Position numbers and translations under genes: made by a program. Shown one piece after another: positions 19,275 through 27,693 of a DNA stretch of 32,446 nucleotides. The stretch lies in contig WOZO01000198.1 of NCBI GenBank assembly GCA_011620315.1, positions 1-32,446 on the forward strand, written 5' to 3'. The notes beneath the pieces are model-generated. The model was not told where the DNA came from, made no database searches, and worked only from the letters and a program-made list of their open reading frames with translations. This DNA is from Sideroxydans sp. GTDB taxonomy: Bacteria; Pseudomonadota; Gammaproteobacteria; Burkholderiales; Gallionellaceae. Every line of letters begins with the position of its first letter. Position 1 is the first letter of the stretch.

Positions 19275-20567
19275 TTAACCTTTGGCTGCGGACGGAGGCG
19301 TGTCGAGCAACACGTTCTCCTCGCCATCCAGACGCGCGATGATAACCGCACCGCATGAATCGCTGAAGACATTCACCGAAGTCCGGCACATATCCAGCAC
19401 CCGATCCACCGCCAGGATCAGGCCGATAGCCTCCAGCGGCAGGCCGATGGCACCGAGGATGATGGCGATGGCGACCAGGCTGGCGGAGGGGATGGCGGCC
19501 ACGCCGATGGAGGTGACCAGCGCCAGCAGCACGACGGTGAACTGCTGCACGAAGCCCATCTCGATACCGTAAGCCTGTGCGATGAACATCGCCGCCACGC
19601 ATTCATATAGCGCGGTGCCGTCCATGTTCACCGTCGCGCCCAGCGGCAGCACGAAGCTGCTGGTGCGGTTGGACACGCCCGCGTTCTTTTCCACGCATTC
19701 CATGGTCAGCGGCAGGGTGGCGGCTGAAGAACTGGTGGAGAAAGCCGTGAGCAGGGCGGGGGCCATGGCGCGGTAATGGCGTAGCGGGCTCACCCGTCCC
19801 ACGAAATACAGCAGGGCAGGCAACACCAGCAGAAAATGCACGGCCAGCCCCGCCAGCACGCTGAAGAAGAACCACGCCAGCGGCACGATGGCGGCGAAGC
19901 CGGTGCTCGCCACCACTTTCGCCACCAGCCCGAACACGCCGATGGGCGCGAACTTCATCACCCAGTCGGTGATCTTCATCATCACCTGGAAGATGCCGCT
20001 CCAGAGTTTGTACTGGCTCTCGGCGTAGGGTGCATCGATCCGGGTCATGAAGAAACCGAACAGCAGACTGAAGAAGATCAGCCCCAGCATCTGCCCTTCC
20101 GCCGCCGCCGACACGATGTTGGTCGGCACCATGCGCAGGAAGATGCCGACCAGATCGCCTGCACCTTTACCCTCCACACTGGCGACCACCGCATCGCTCA
20201 CCTGAGCTATGCCCAGTTGTTCCTTGGCGGGTTGGCCGTCGACGATGCCGGGCAGTGTTATGTTCACGATGGTCAGGCCGACCAGGATGGCGAACAGGCT
20301 GGTCGCCGCGTAATAGCTCAGCGTCTTCAAGCCCAGCCGCCCGAACGCGCCGCCCCCGCCGATGCCCGCGATACCGACGATGATGGACGACACCACCAGC
20401 GGCACGATCAGCATCTTCAATGCATTGAGGAACAGCGTGCCGATGAAATCGAACACCGCGTAATAACGCACACCGAACAGCGTCGCGTCGGTGCCCGCCA
20501 GCGACCCGGCGATGGCAGCCAGCAAAAGGGCGATGAGTATCTGCCAGTGCAGTTTGAGTTTGATCAT
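19275..20567 (-). CDS. Dicarboxylate/amino acid:cation symporter (DAACS/SLC1 family)
   Basis: Inner-membrane secondary transporter of 430 residues with eight or so membrane helices and two re-entrant loops. Family motifs are the serine-rich loop [17 protein letters not shown], the core NMDGTALYE, and the C-terminal [21 protein letters not shown]. The Arg in MCRTS of helix 8 is the residue that in glutamate/aspartate and C4-dicarboxylate carriers contacts the substrate carboxylate. Substrate is therefore an acidic amino acid or dicarboxylate coupled to H+ or Na+; sequence reading does not separate GltP, GltT and DctA. The next gene, parE, begins only 33 bases on, so read-through is possible. 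Confidence 0.93.
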   Translation of the reverse strand: MIKLKLHWQILIALLLAAIAGSLAGTDATLFGVRYYAVFDFIGTLFLNALKMLIVPLVVSSIIVGIAGIGGGGAFGRLGLKTLSYYAATSLFAILVGLTIVNITLPGIVDGQPAKEQLGIAQVSDAVVASVEGKGAGDLVGIFLRMVPTNIVSAAAEGQMLGLIFFSLLFGFFMTRIDAPYAESQYKLWSGIFQVMMKITDWVMKFAPIGVFGLVAKVVASTGFAAIVPLAWFFFSVLAGLAVHFLLVLPALLYFVGRVSPLRHYRAMAPALLTAFSTSSSAATLPLTMECVEKNAGVSNRTSSFVLPLGATVNMDGTALYECVAAMFIAQAYGIEMGFVQQFTVVLLALVTSIGVAAIPSASLVAIAIILGAIGLPLEAIGLILAVDRVLDMCRTSVNVFSDSCGAVIIARLDGEENVLLDTPPSAAKG

Positions 20568-20586
20568 GGTTACGCGTTATTCAGAT

Positions 20587-20615
20587 CGCACCGGCCAAAG
20601 ATGCCGTCCGGTGCG
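20587..20615. other. Stem-loop between the small secreted protein and the symporter
   Basis: CGCACCGG and CCGGTGCG form a perfect 8-bp stem with a 13-base loop, 20 bases upstream of the symporter ATG. No T-tract follows on the minus strand, so it could be an attenuating or mRNA-processing structure rather than a classical terminator. Confidence 0.45.
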
Positions 20616-20663
20616 TGTACGGTGCGCAGTGAACGCGCAGTGACTGGTGTGGCGAGTGCGTGC

Positions 20664-20957
20664 TTATTCTTCCCGTGCGCATTGCGCGATCGCGGCGTTG
20701 TCGGTCAGCTCCAGACAGTGCCTGAAATCCAGATCCTTGGCACGCGGCTTGTTCGACTTGCTGCGCTGCTTGGCCGGCTTCGCTGACGGGGCAGCTGCTT
20801 CAGGTGCCTGTTCCGCAACCGGCTCCAACTCTTCCACTTCCAGCTTCGAGGTCGAACTGCTATGCGTGGTGGAGCCGCTTTCTTCGTCGGCAGCGAATGT
20901 GGCAGAACCGGTCAGCATCATCGCGGCGGCAAGTAAACCCATAAGATAAGTTTTCAT
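20664..20957 (-). CDS. Small secreted protein, unknown function
   Basis: 97 residues from the ATG at 20957, which has GGGAG six bases upstream and a good promoter; an upstream in-frame start would bury the signal peptide. Signal peptide MKTYLMGLLAAAMMLTGSATFA, cleaved near SATFA-ADEE. The mature part is a low-complexity Ser/Thr/Glu/Pro/Ala stretch, then a Lys/Arg-rich block (KPAKQRSKSNKPRAK). The compact C-terminus DFRHCLELTDNAAIAQCAREE has two cysteines 13 apart that could form a disulphide. I recognise no named family. Likely periplasmic. Confidence 0.75.
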   Translation of the reverse strand: MKTYLMGLLAAAMMLTGSATFAADEESGSTTHSSSTSKLEVEELEPVAEQAPEAAAPSAKPAKQRSKSNKPRAKDLDFRHCLELTDNAAIAQCAREE

Positions 20958-21017
20958 GAATGACTCCCTGTATCCAACTTCAAGCTGTCGATGGAAATGT
21001 TGCATTACGAGTGCCGG

Positions 21018-21045
21018 AGTATAGATTCTTTGCAGGGATCGGCAA
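21018..21045 (-). promoter_or_regulatory. Sigma-70 promoter of the small secreted protein
   Basis: TTGCCG (21045-21040), 16 bases, TATACT (21023-21018) on the minus strand, giving a leader of about 54 bases to the ATG at 20957. The -10 is a five-of-six match. Confidence 0.55.
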
Positions 21046-21180
21046 AACCATTATCTGGAGGCGCGAGGCTTCTATATACGGAGATGTATGGGACTTAACA
21101 GGCGTGCAGAGGGAGGTCGGAGCTAAAACAATGGTCTTGGTCTGCAGGGTGAAGTAGAAGTATTTGGAATGTATATTACC

Positions 21181-21295
21181 TAGTCAACTATTCAGCCATT
21201 TTTCTTGGCTGTATGTTTATTAGTTATTTATTTACAATTATATGTGATGTATGTCAGACTTGTTTATCTAGTCAAAAGTGTAGTCAAATATTCAG
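21181..21295 (+). repeat. Direct repeat in the AT-rich leader of the HipA-family gene
   Basis: TAGTCAACTATTCAG (21181-21195) and TAGTCAAATATTCAG (21281-21295) match at 14 of 15 bases and start exactly 100 bases apart. A shorter TAGTCAAA is at 21269-21276. The second copy abuts the ATG at 21296. The segment between is strikingly AT-rich against its GC-rich surroundings. Together with the leader of the small secreted protein it accounts for the gene-free 20958-21295. The repeats could be operators for the HTH domain of the kinase or relics of an insertion; no confident promoter was placed. Confidence 0.6.
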
Positions 21296-22624
21296 ATGCC
21301 ACTTTCCATAAGCGAATATCTACAGCGGGGGCCTGCAACTTCCAAAGAGATTCAGGCTGAGACGGGCTTGAGTCAAACTGCGGTGTCGAGACAGTTGCGC
21401 GGCATGGGTGATGCTGTCATCACATTGCCCAATATGCGTCCCCCCAAGTATGCGCTGACCCGCAATGCATTCGGTGGCAGCGACAGGCTTCCGCTGGCGA
21501 TGGTCGATGCCCATGGCAATACTGTGCTGGCTGCCTATATCCGACCCTTGGCACCAAGCGGTTTTTTTGTCGAGCCAGCAACAGGCATGCCTCAAGTATT
21601 GCTGGGGGATAGCGGAATTGGCTTGTATCAGGACCTTCCTTACTTTTTGAATGACTTATGCCCCCAAGGTTTCTTGGGAAGACAAATTGCGGAAGATCTC
21701 GCGAGCCAATCCAGCGATTTTCCATCCGACCCGAGGCTTTGGAATACCAATCACATAGGGCGCTATTTGATTTCGAACGGTGATGACTTACCGGGAAACT
21801 TCAAATTCGGCGAGCAAGCGCTTGCGCGCGTGCGGCGCAGACCGGAGGTGAGAACGGAAAACGATTATCCGGCACTCGCTGATAGCGTCATGAGCGGAGA
21901 GATACCCGGTTCATCGGCAGGGGGAGAGCAACCAAAATTCACCGCTTTCTGCGGTAACCGTTCAGCGCATGTCATCGTCAAGTTCTCGCCGCAGGGAAAC
22001 AGTGAGGTGGCCCGCAGGTGGCGGGACATCCTGATCACGGAGTATCACGCCACCGAAGCGCTCCATAGCCAGAACTTCCCGGCGGCAGAGACGAGGTTGA
22101 TCGAAATGGACGGCAGGTTGTTCCTCGAATCTCAGCGGTTCGACCGGGCCGGGGAGTTCGGGCGCATGCCCATGTTGTCCCTGTTATCGATCGATGCGGA
22201 ATTTGGCGGAATCGGAAGCGACTGGTCAAAGGTGCTGGATGCGCTGGAGAAGCGGCAGCTAGTCAGTTGGCAGCACGTGTTTGACGCGGAATGCCTGTGG
22301 TGGTTTGGCCGCTACATCAACAACTCCGATATGCATTTGGGGAATCTAAGCTTTGCCATTGACGGCAGCGTGTTCAGATTGCTGCCGGTATACGACATGT
22401 GCTCAATGGGATTCGCGCCCAGAAGCGGAGGAGAGGTTGCACCGTATAACTTTGTGCCGCCCGAATATTCCGGTAGCAAACTTGAGCTGGACAGTATTCG
22501 CGGCATTCAAGACATGGCGCGAAGCTTTTGGGAAAACTTGGCAAACGATGAACGTATCTCGGACGAGCTCAAAGCATTTCTAGCGCGGGGGAATCCGATG
22601 GATAGGACTCGGTCCGGCAGCTAA
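21296..22624 (+). CDS. yjjJ: Solitary HipA-family kinase with N-terminal HTH (YjjJ type)
   Basis: 442 residues. Unlike two-gene HipBA systems, an HTH is fused at the N-terminus (about 4-50; EYLQRGPATSKEIQAETGLS, QTAVSRQL), as in E. coli YjjJ. Kinase landmarks: Gly-rich loop GSSAGGEQPKF (205-215), ATP-lysine in VIVKF (K229), catalytic loop NNSDMHLGN (342-350, Asp345) and the metal-binding YDM (366-368). All are present, so Ser/Thr kinase activity is plausible; HipA proteins phosphorylate aminoacyl-tRNA synthetases or related targets. No hipB-like gene is adjacent. No ribosome-binding site precedes the ATG, where a direct repeat sits instead. The AT-rich flank suggests acquisition by transfer. 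Confidence 0.87.
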   Translation: MPLSISEYLQRGPATSKEIQAETGLSQTAVSRQLRGMGDAVITLPNMRPPKYALTRNAFGGSDRLPLAMVDAHGNTVLAAYIRPLAPSGFFVEPATGMPQVLLGDSGIGLYQDLPYFLNDLCPQGFLGRQIAEDLASQSSDFPSDPRLWNTNHIGRYLISNGDDLPGNFKFGEQALARVRRRPEVRTENDYPALADSVMSGEIPGSSAGGEQPKFTAFCGNRSAHVIVKFSPQGNSEVARRWRDILITEYHATEALHSQNFPAAETRLIEMDGRLFLESQRFDRAGEFGRMPMLSLLSIDAEFGGIGSDWSKVLDALEKRQLVSWQHVFDAECLWWFGRYINNSDMHLGNLSFAIDGSVFRLLPVYDMCSMGFAPRSGGEVAPYNFVPPEYSGSKLELDSIRGIQDMARSFWENLANDERISDELKAFLARGNPMDRTRSGS

Positions 22625-22636
22625 ACGGTTTAACCT

Positions 22637-22657
22637 TTCGCCTACTTGAACTCCGCG
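22637..22657. repeat. Imperfect copy of the serC 3' end
   Basis: TTCGCCTACTTGAACTCCGCG (22637-22657) matches the serC terminus at 22769-22789 at 19 of 21 bases in the same orientation. It lies 13 bases after the HipA-family stop. It may mark the junction of an insertion that duplicated the 3' end of serC. The rest of 22625-22761 shows only a small CGCAAT/ATTGCG hairpin (22674-22689). Confidence 0.45.
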
Positions 22658-22761
22658 AGCGAGCTACCACCGGCGCAATAATGATTGCGGCCTACGTGGG
22701 CTGCAAATTCAAAGGCTACCTTTCAATATGCAAGGGTGAGATGCGTGTTTCCGGATGACGA

Positions 22762-23862
22762 TCAGCCGTTCGCCTTCTTGAACTCCGCCATAAACCCCGC
22801 CAGTTCTTTCACCGCCGACAGCGTCAAGCCATTGTAGAGCGAGGCACGCATGCCGCCGATGGAGCGGTGGCCGGCCAGGCCGGAGAAGCCTGCTGCGGAG
22901 GATTCTTGCAGGAAGCGTTGTTCCAATTCCTTGCTGGGCAGGTTGAAGGAGACGTTCATCTGCGAGCGGTCGGCGACGGCGGCGTGGCCGCGGTAGAAGT
23001 TGTCGCTCTGGTCCAGCGTGCGATAGAGCAGTTCGGCTTTTTGCGTGTTGAGTGCGGCCATGTTATTCAGGCCACCTACCTCGTTCAACAACCAGCGCGT
23101 GACCAGCAGCACCACGTAGATGGAGAACACGGGCGGGGTGTTGTAGATGGAGTGCGCTTTGATGTGGCTGTGGTAGTTGAGGAAGCCGGGCATGTCGTCC
23201 GGTGCGTCTTTCAATATCTCGTCGCGCAACAGCACAACGGTCACCCCGGCGGGGCCGATGTTCTTTTGCGCATGCGCATAGATCATGGCGTAGCGGTCCG
23301 CCGCGCAGGGGCGCGACAGGAAATCGGACGACATGTCGCACACGCGCGGCACGTCGTCACGGCCGAGCATGCGCTGGAACTGCAGGCCTTCCACGGTCTC
23401 GTTGGAGATGTAGTGCAGATAAGGCGCGTCGGGTGAGTAGTCGAGTTCGGCATCGCTCGGCAGGCGGCTGAAATTCTCAGACTCACCGCTCCACAGCACG
23501 CGTATCGGGCCTTCGCGTTTGGCTTCTGCCAGCGCTTTGCCGCTCCAGTAACCGGTGTGCAGATATTCCGCCGGCGTTTTTTTGCCGCGCAACAGCGTCA
23601 TGGGGATCATGGAGAACTGCTGGGTCGCGCCGCCTTGCAGGAACAGCACGTGGTATTCCTTGTTCAGGCCGAGCAGGGTGCGGATGTTGTCTTCCAGTTC
23701 TTGCACGACAGCGGCGAACCAGTCAGAGCGGTGGCTGATGCCGAGGATGGACAGGCCGACCTCGGGCACGGCGGCGATGGCTTGCTGCACCTGTTGCAGC
23801 ACGGTCTCCGGCAACGCACCGGGGCCGCCGGAGAAGTTCAATCGGTTGCTGGGCTTATGCAT
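22762..23862 (-). CDS. serC: Phosphoserine aminotransferase
   Basis: PLP enzyme of serine biosynthesis (3-phosphohydroxypyruvate + glutamate to phosphoserine) and of pyridoxal phosphate synthesis. 366 residues, normal for the family. Opening NRLNFSGGPGALPE; phosphate-binding FLQGGATQQF; PLP-lysine in YAHAQKNIGPAG; C-terminal GHRSIGGMRASLYN with the substrate-binding arginine. The ATG at 23862 lies within the last codons of the ATP-grasp gene (8-base overlap), so serC depends on translation of that gene, an unusual arrangement since serC commonly sits with serA, pheA or aroA. No terminator is evident after the stop. Confidence 0.95.
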   Translation of the reverse strand: MHKPSNRLNFSGGPGALPETVLQQVQQAIAAVPEVGLSILGISHRSDWFAAVVQELEDNIRTLLGLNKEYHVLFLQGGATQQFSMIPMTLLRGKKTPAEYLHTGYWSGKALAEAKREGPIRVLWSGESENFSRLPSDAELDYSPDAPYLHYISNETVEGLQFQRMLGRDDVPRVCDMSSDFLSRPCAADRYAMIYAHAQKNIGPAGVTVVLLRDEILKDAPDDMPGFLNYHSHIKAHSIYNTPPVFSIYVVLLVTRWLLNEVGGLNNMAALNTQKAELLYRTLDQSDNFYRGHAAVADRSQMNVSFNLPSKELEQRFLQESSAAGFSGLAGHRSIGGMRASLYNGLTLSAVKELAGFMAEFKKANG

Positions 23863-25084
23863 CGCGGGATACCTGTGTCAGGTGTTGCAGATAAGCGCGG
23901 AAAGCATCGCGCGCCTTGGCGATGTGTCGCTGTTTGTAGGGGAACAGATCTTCCGGGTCCATCGCGTGCACGACCATGGTGTGGTCGATCTCGAAGATGA
24001 GCAGTTCGCCGTCGCGCGTCTCGGCACCGTCGATGAGCAGATAGTCGAGTCCGGTGCGGCGGCATATCGCGTCCAGTGCGGTGCGGTGGCGTTGCACGAA
24101 GTCGTCGAAGTGTTCCATGAAGGCGAGTTCTTCGGCGCGCTTGTTCGCGTCCTCGTACATGCCTGCATTGACGTAGTGGATCATCCAGTTGCCGGAAACA
24201 GCCATGTGGCAGGCGCAGGCATGGCCGTTGATGAGCGCGATGCGGAATTTGCGGAACAGGCCGTCGTCGCCGCTGTAGTCGATGAAGCGCGCGATGAAGA
24301 AATCGCTGGCCTGCACCTTGGCCAGATACTCAGCCAATTCTTCCGCCGCAGCGATGCGCGCCAGATCGCGTCCTGCCTGTGAATCGTAGGGGCGCACGAT
24401 GATCGGGTAGTCGAGGCCGGAGAACTTTTCTGCGAGATTCGACTGGCCTGCGGCGATGGCCTGCAATGTTTCGCGTGCGCAGCGCAGTGTTGGCGGCATC
24501 GCGATGCCCGGTACATCCCGCAGCAGTGCGCTGGCGGCATCGCGGCCGACGCAGGGGATACGATTCGGCTGATTGATGACGGGCTGCGGCCAGTCCTGCA
24601 ATCTTTCTTCCAGTGCGAGCAGCATGGCGCGGTGCTCGTCGGATTCGCTGATGGCGACCAGCACCACATCGTGTTCGGGCACGGGCAAGGCGAAAGGATA
24701 TGGCTCGCTGACGTAATAAAAGATCAGGTCGACGTCCGTGCGTTCCAGCAGGCAGTCGATAGGCGTGTTGGCCGCGATGTCGCCGGGCGTCATCAGCACC
24801 AGCAGGCGCGTGAGCACGGGTTGCTGCATCGCGGGCAGATGGAAGATGCGCTGCTGTTCCAGTGCCAGTGATTGAATATTCAAGCCGATGTCGCGTTGCC
24901 CGATGCATTGCATGGCGACAGACAGATTCATCCACAACGGGCTGTCAGTTTGTCTCTGCTGCGCTTCGGCAAGCAATGACTCGGCATAGGGTTTCATTTC
25001 CTGACCCGCAGCGCTGGCGCGCAGAAAAGGGGCTAATCCAAGAAAGGCCGTTTCGGAAGCGTTCTGATCGGTAGAGGTATTCAT
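23855..25084 (-). CDS. ATP-grasp (RimK-like) protein with helical N-terminal domain
   Basis: 409 residues from the ATG at 25084 (MNTSTDQNAS); in-frame upstream sequence is not protein-like. The N-terminal part (about 15-90) is helical and TPR-like (AESLLAEAQQRQ, LWMNLSVAMQCIGQRD). A Rossmann-like pre-ATP-grasp region follows (TPIDCLLERTDVDLIFYYVS). The ATP-grasp half (about 190-400) shows the nucleotide-binding PIIVRPYDSQAGRDL, a strand FRIALINGHACACHMAVS, and the metal-binding end ELLIFEIDHTMVVHAMDP. Such proteins usually ligate an amino acid or peptide to a carboxylate; the substrate is unknown. It overlaps serC by 8 bases, so a link to serine or PLP metabolism is possible but only inferred. 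Confidence 0.8.
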   Translation of the reverse strand: MNTSTDQNASETAFLGLAPFLRASAAGQEMKPYAESLLAEAQQRQTDSPLWMNLSVAMQCIGQRDIGLNIQSLALEQQRIFHLPAMQQPVLTRLLVLMTPGDIAANTPIDCLLERTDVDLIFYYVSEPYPFALPVPEHDVVLVAISESDEHRAMLLALEERLQDWPQPVINQPNRIPCVGRDAASALLRDVPGIAMPPTLRCARETLQAIAAGQSNLAEKFSGLDYPIIVRPYDSQAGRDLARIAAAEELAEYLAKVQASDFFIARFIDYSGDDGLFRKFRIALINGHACACHMAVSGNWMIHYVNAGMYEDANKRAEELAFMEHFDDFVQRHRTALDAICRRTGLDYLLIDGAETRDGELLIFEIDHTMVVHAMDPEDLFPYKQRHIAKARDAFRAYLQHLTQVSRDA

Positions 25085-25169
25085 GACTGCGGTGTAAATA
25101 TTTGCGAGGGCTAAGGATAGTTGAAACGATGCGATCCGTCCCGCGAATGCTGTAGGGAAATCCTGATTT

Positions 25170-25204
25170 GGCGTGCTTTTGACGCGTGAGCGGCAAAACA
25201 CGCC
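25170..25204. terminator. Inverted repeat downstream of rlhA
   Basis: On the minus strand GGCGTG-TTTTG and CAAAA-G-CACGCC pair over 11 bp with a single bulged G and a 12-base loop, beginning 10 bases after the rlhA stop. No U-tract follows in either direction except the internal T/A runs. A plausible end of the rlhA transcript, upstream of the ATP-grasp gene. Confidence 0.45.
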
Positions 25205-25213
25205 ACGCCAATG

Positions 25214-27160
25214 TCAGTGGGCGGGGCGCTGGGCGTGGAAGGTGAGCGGTATGGCCGACGGCGGTGGCGACTTCAGCACATGTTTCTTCGCCTTGCCCAT
25301 CACGTGCATCTCACACTTCTTGCAATCGAATTCCAGACGCAACTTTTCGCTGCCGTTGATCAGTGTCATCGGTTCGGCGCGCACTTGTCCTTGCACACCG
25401 ATCACCCCCTTGGCCTGCTTGGGGCACAGGCTGAGCGAGTAGCGGATGCAGTGGCGCGTGATCATCAGCGACACATCGCCCGCTTCCTTGTGCGATTCGT
25501 ACGCGGCGGCGATGAGCTTCACACCGTGCTGCTCGTAAAATTTTCTCGCGGCGCTGTTGTACACATTAGCGAGGAAGGTAAGCGTCTCTTCGGGATACTT
25601 CGCGGGCGGCTCGACGGCCGCTTTGCGCGGCAGGCGCGCGTAGGCGGCGAGGGGCACGGCTTCGAGTTGCTCGACTGCCTCGCGGCGCAACTTGTTGGCG
25701 AGCGAACTGGGCACGAACCAGGGTTGCGACCAGTCGACGCTGAGTGCATCCAGCTCGAATTCAGAGCTGCCGAAACGCGCGAGCTGCTCACGCACATTGT
25801 TTTCTGCCTCGGCCGGATTCTTGGCGGGCTGCTTGTCGAACGCCGCATGGGCAGTGGCGACGAAACCGTCCTCATCCAGCAGCGCGAGCGAGAAACCTTC
25901 AGCGGTCTCGGCGAAGGTGGCGGACACACCGATGCGCCGTTCGGCGGATTTCTTGTTCAGCGCCTGCTCCCACGCATGGTCGCGGTTGCGGCTGATGGAG
26001 ACGCCGGCGCGCAGACCTTTCAGCGTATGCATCGGTTCGTTGGGGAACACGCGCCACACCGGGCCGCGCTGTTCGACGATGTTCGCCTGCAGCCCGATCA
26101 CTTCACGATGGTTCAGATAGTTGAGGCCGTCGCTGTTGGCGAGTGGCTCACTCGATTCCATGTCGAACCATTTATCGCCGACCTGCGACACCGTGCCCAG
26201 CGGCAGGCCGACGAAGGTGGGCGTGTCGAACGCGCCGATGTCGGCCTTGCGGCCCTGCGAGAAATAATCGGTCGCACCGCGATGGAAAGTCTTGTCCGGA
26301 TTCGGTGTGAACAGCAGTTTGGTCTTGCCGCTGGAGGCCGCGCGCAGATCGCTGCGTCCTTCCAAAATCGCGTCGAACAACTGGCGATAGTGACCGGTGA
26401 TGTTCTTCACATAGGGCGCGTCTTTGTAACGGCCCTCGATCTTGAAACTGCGCACCCCCGCATTGACCAGCGCGCGCAGATTGCCGCTCTGGTTGTTGTC
26501 TTTCACCGACAGCAGATGTTTCTCGAAAGCGACCACTTGGCCTTGCTCGTCCTGCAAGGTGTAGGGCAGACGACAGGCCTGCGAACAGTCACCGCGGTTG
26601 GCGCTGCGTCCGGTGTGCGCGTGGCTGATGTTGCACTGGCCGGAGTAGGCCACGCACAGCGCACCGTGGATGAAATGTTCGATCACCGTGTCGCTAGGCA
26701 CCGCAGCGCGCACCTTGATGATCTCCTCGATGGTCAGCTCGCGCGCCAGCACCAGTTGCGAGAAGCCGACCTCGGCCAGGAACTTCGCCTTCTCCGGCGT
26801 GCGGATGTCGCACTGCGTCGAGGCATGCAAGTCGATGGGCGGCAGGTCGAGTTCGAGCAGCCCCATGTCCTGCACGATCAGCGCATCCACGCCCGCGTCG
26901 TAACACTCCCACGCCAGCTTGCGCGCGGCGTCCAGCTCGGCATCGTGCAGGATGGTGTTGAGCGTGACGTAGATCTTGGCGCGGAAGCGATGCGCGTATT
27001 CCACCAGCGCCGCGATGTCCTCCATCGAATTACCCGCCTTGTCGCGCGCCCCGAACGACGGCCCGCCGATATAGACCGCATCGGCACCGTGCGAAATCGC
27101 ATCACGACCGATGGCGGCAGTCTTGGCGGGGGAGAGGAGTTCTAGGAGTTGGTTTTGCAT
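25214..27160 (-). CDS. rlhA: 23S rRNA C2501 hydroxylase (peptidase U32 family)
   Basis: 648 residues, close to the 653 of E. coli RlhA (formerly YdcP), which makes 5-hydroxycytidine at C2501 of 23S rRNA with help from prephenate metabolism and iron-sulphur assembly. U32 landmarks appear in order: ELLSPAKTAAIGRDAISHGA, DAVYIGGPSFGARD, IDLHASTQCDIRT, HGALCVAYSGQC, GRSANRGDCSQACRLPY, SFKIEGRYKD and C-terminal FDCKKCEMHVMGK. The cysteines of the SGQC/GDCSQAC block are those expected to bind a cluster. The long C-terminal extension separates RlhA from TrhP and UbiU/UbiV, which are much shorter. The gene is monocistronic and starts divergently from the toxin-antitoxin patch; the TATACT at 27282-27287 may serve the latter. 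Confidence 0.94.
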   Translation of the reverse strand: MQNQLLELLSPAKTAAIGRDAISHGADAVYIGGPSFGARDKAGNSMEDIAALVEYAHRFRAKIYVTLNTILHDAELDAARKLAWECYDAGVDALIVQDMGLLELDLPPIDLHASTQCDIRTPEKAKFLAEVGFSQLVLARELTIEEIIKVRAAVPSDTVIEHFIHGALCVAYSGQCNISHAHTGRSANRGDCSQACRLPYTLQDEQGQVVAFEKHLLSVKDNNQSGNLRALVNAGVRSFKIEGRYKDAPYVKNITGHYRQLFDAILEGRSDLRAASSGKTKLLFTPNPDKTFHRGATDYFSQGRKADIGAFDTPTFVGLPLGTVSQVGDKWFDMESSEPLANSDGLNYLNHREVIGLQANIVEQRGPVWRVFPNEPMHTLKGLRAGVSISRNRDHAWEQALNKKSAERRIGVSATFAETAEGFSLALLDEDGFVATAHAAFDKQPAKNPAEAENNVREQLARFGSSEFELDALSVDWSQPWFVPSSLANKLRREAVEQLEAVPLAAYARLPRKAAVEPPAKYPEETLTFLANVYNSAARKFYEQHGVKLIAAAYESHKEAGDVSLMITRHCIRYSLSLCPKQAKGVIGVQGQVRAEPMTLINGSEKLRLEFDCKKCEMHVMGKAKKHVLKSPPPSAIPLTFHAQRPAH

Positions 27161-27319
27161 GGCGGCGGATTATACGCGTCGCCATGGGCTTTCAACTCGG
27201 GCTACAAAGCTTTCTTCTTCAGCGTCTTGCGCGGGTCATGCCGGAACGGGTCTTGGGCAGGCGGATCAATAACTCTCGGGCTATACTATTACCGTCCTTC
27301 AACTGAAGTGGGGTGTGGG

Positions 27320-27559
27320 ATGGGGTACGCAGAACTGATCAGCAAGCTGGAAGCGCTTACGCGCGAGAAGCAGGCAGAAGTTTTTGAATTCGTCGAATTC
27401 CTTTCAGCGCGTTTTGGCATATCGACCGGAAAACCGACCCCTCATGCCGACTGGACGGATAAAGAATTTTCGGAATTGTCCATGAGCCAGGCCATGCGCG
27501 GCATGGAGAAAGAAACCGTCAGCTACACGCGTGAAGACCTGCGGGAACGCTGGCAATGA
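27320..27559 (+). CDS. Putative antitoxin (DUF2281/VapB-like small protein)
   Basis: 79 residues from the ATG at 27320, chosen for the GGGGTG upstream and the family-like opening MGYAELISKLEALTREKQAE followed by VFEFVEFLSARFG. This N-terminal helix pair is typical of small antitoxins encoded next to PIN or MazF/PemK toxins, and the C-terminal half is the acidic toxin-binding tail (WTDKEFSELSMSQAM). Its stop overlaps by four bases (ATGA) the start of a broken MazF-like toxin, confirming a type II toxin-antitoxin operon. With the toxin dead, the antitoxin is probably a relic or serves cross-protection. Confidence 0.72.
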   Translation: MGYAELISKLEALTREKQAEVFEFVEFLSARFGISTGKPTPHADWTDKEFSELSMSQAMRGMEKETVSYTREDLRERWQ

Positions 27560-27693
27560 AACGTGCAGGACAGATCGTCCTCAATCCTTTCTCCATACGC
27601 AAATATATCCGGCGTCAAATTGCACCCGGCCCCCGTTTTGCGTCTGGTGTCCAGAAGTATGACTCGCTGGTCTGTATGGTGTCTTTCAAATGA
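27556..27693 (+). pseudogene. Frameshifted, truncated MazF/PemK-type toxin
   Basis: The frame from ATG 27556 begins MKRAGQIVLNPF, the usual opening of MazF/PemK endoribonucleases (MKRGdIVL.PFPy). The same frame then loses similarity, while the next frame reads SPYANISGVKLHPAPVL, matching the family continuation (PYaNlSG.KLRPALVL). Similarity returns to the first frame as KYDSLVCMVSFK. Two compensating frameshifts and the loss of the whole C-terminal half leave at most a 45-residue nonfunctional peptide. Its TGA overlaps the ATG of the next gene by ATGA. Confidence 0.7.

Noticed and set aside
20960-21157. 65-residue plus-strand frame in the leader of the HipA-family gene
   Set aside because: No ribosome-binding site, no domain, and it overlaps the promoter of the small secreted protein.
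27180-27280. Possible 3' remnant of an AMP-forming acyl-CoA ligase on the minus strand (RLPKTRSGMTR)
   Set aside because: Only about ten residues match the common KTRSG motif, with a stop soon after and no flanking similarity; too short to support.
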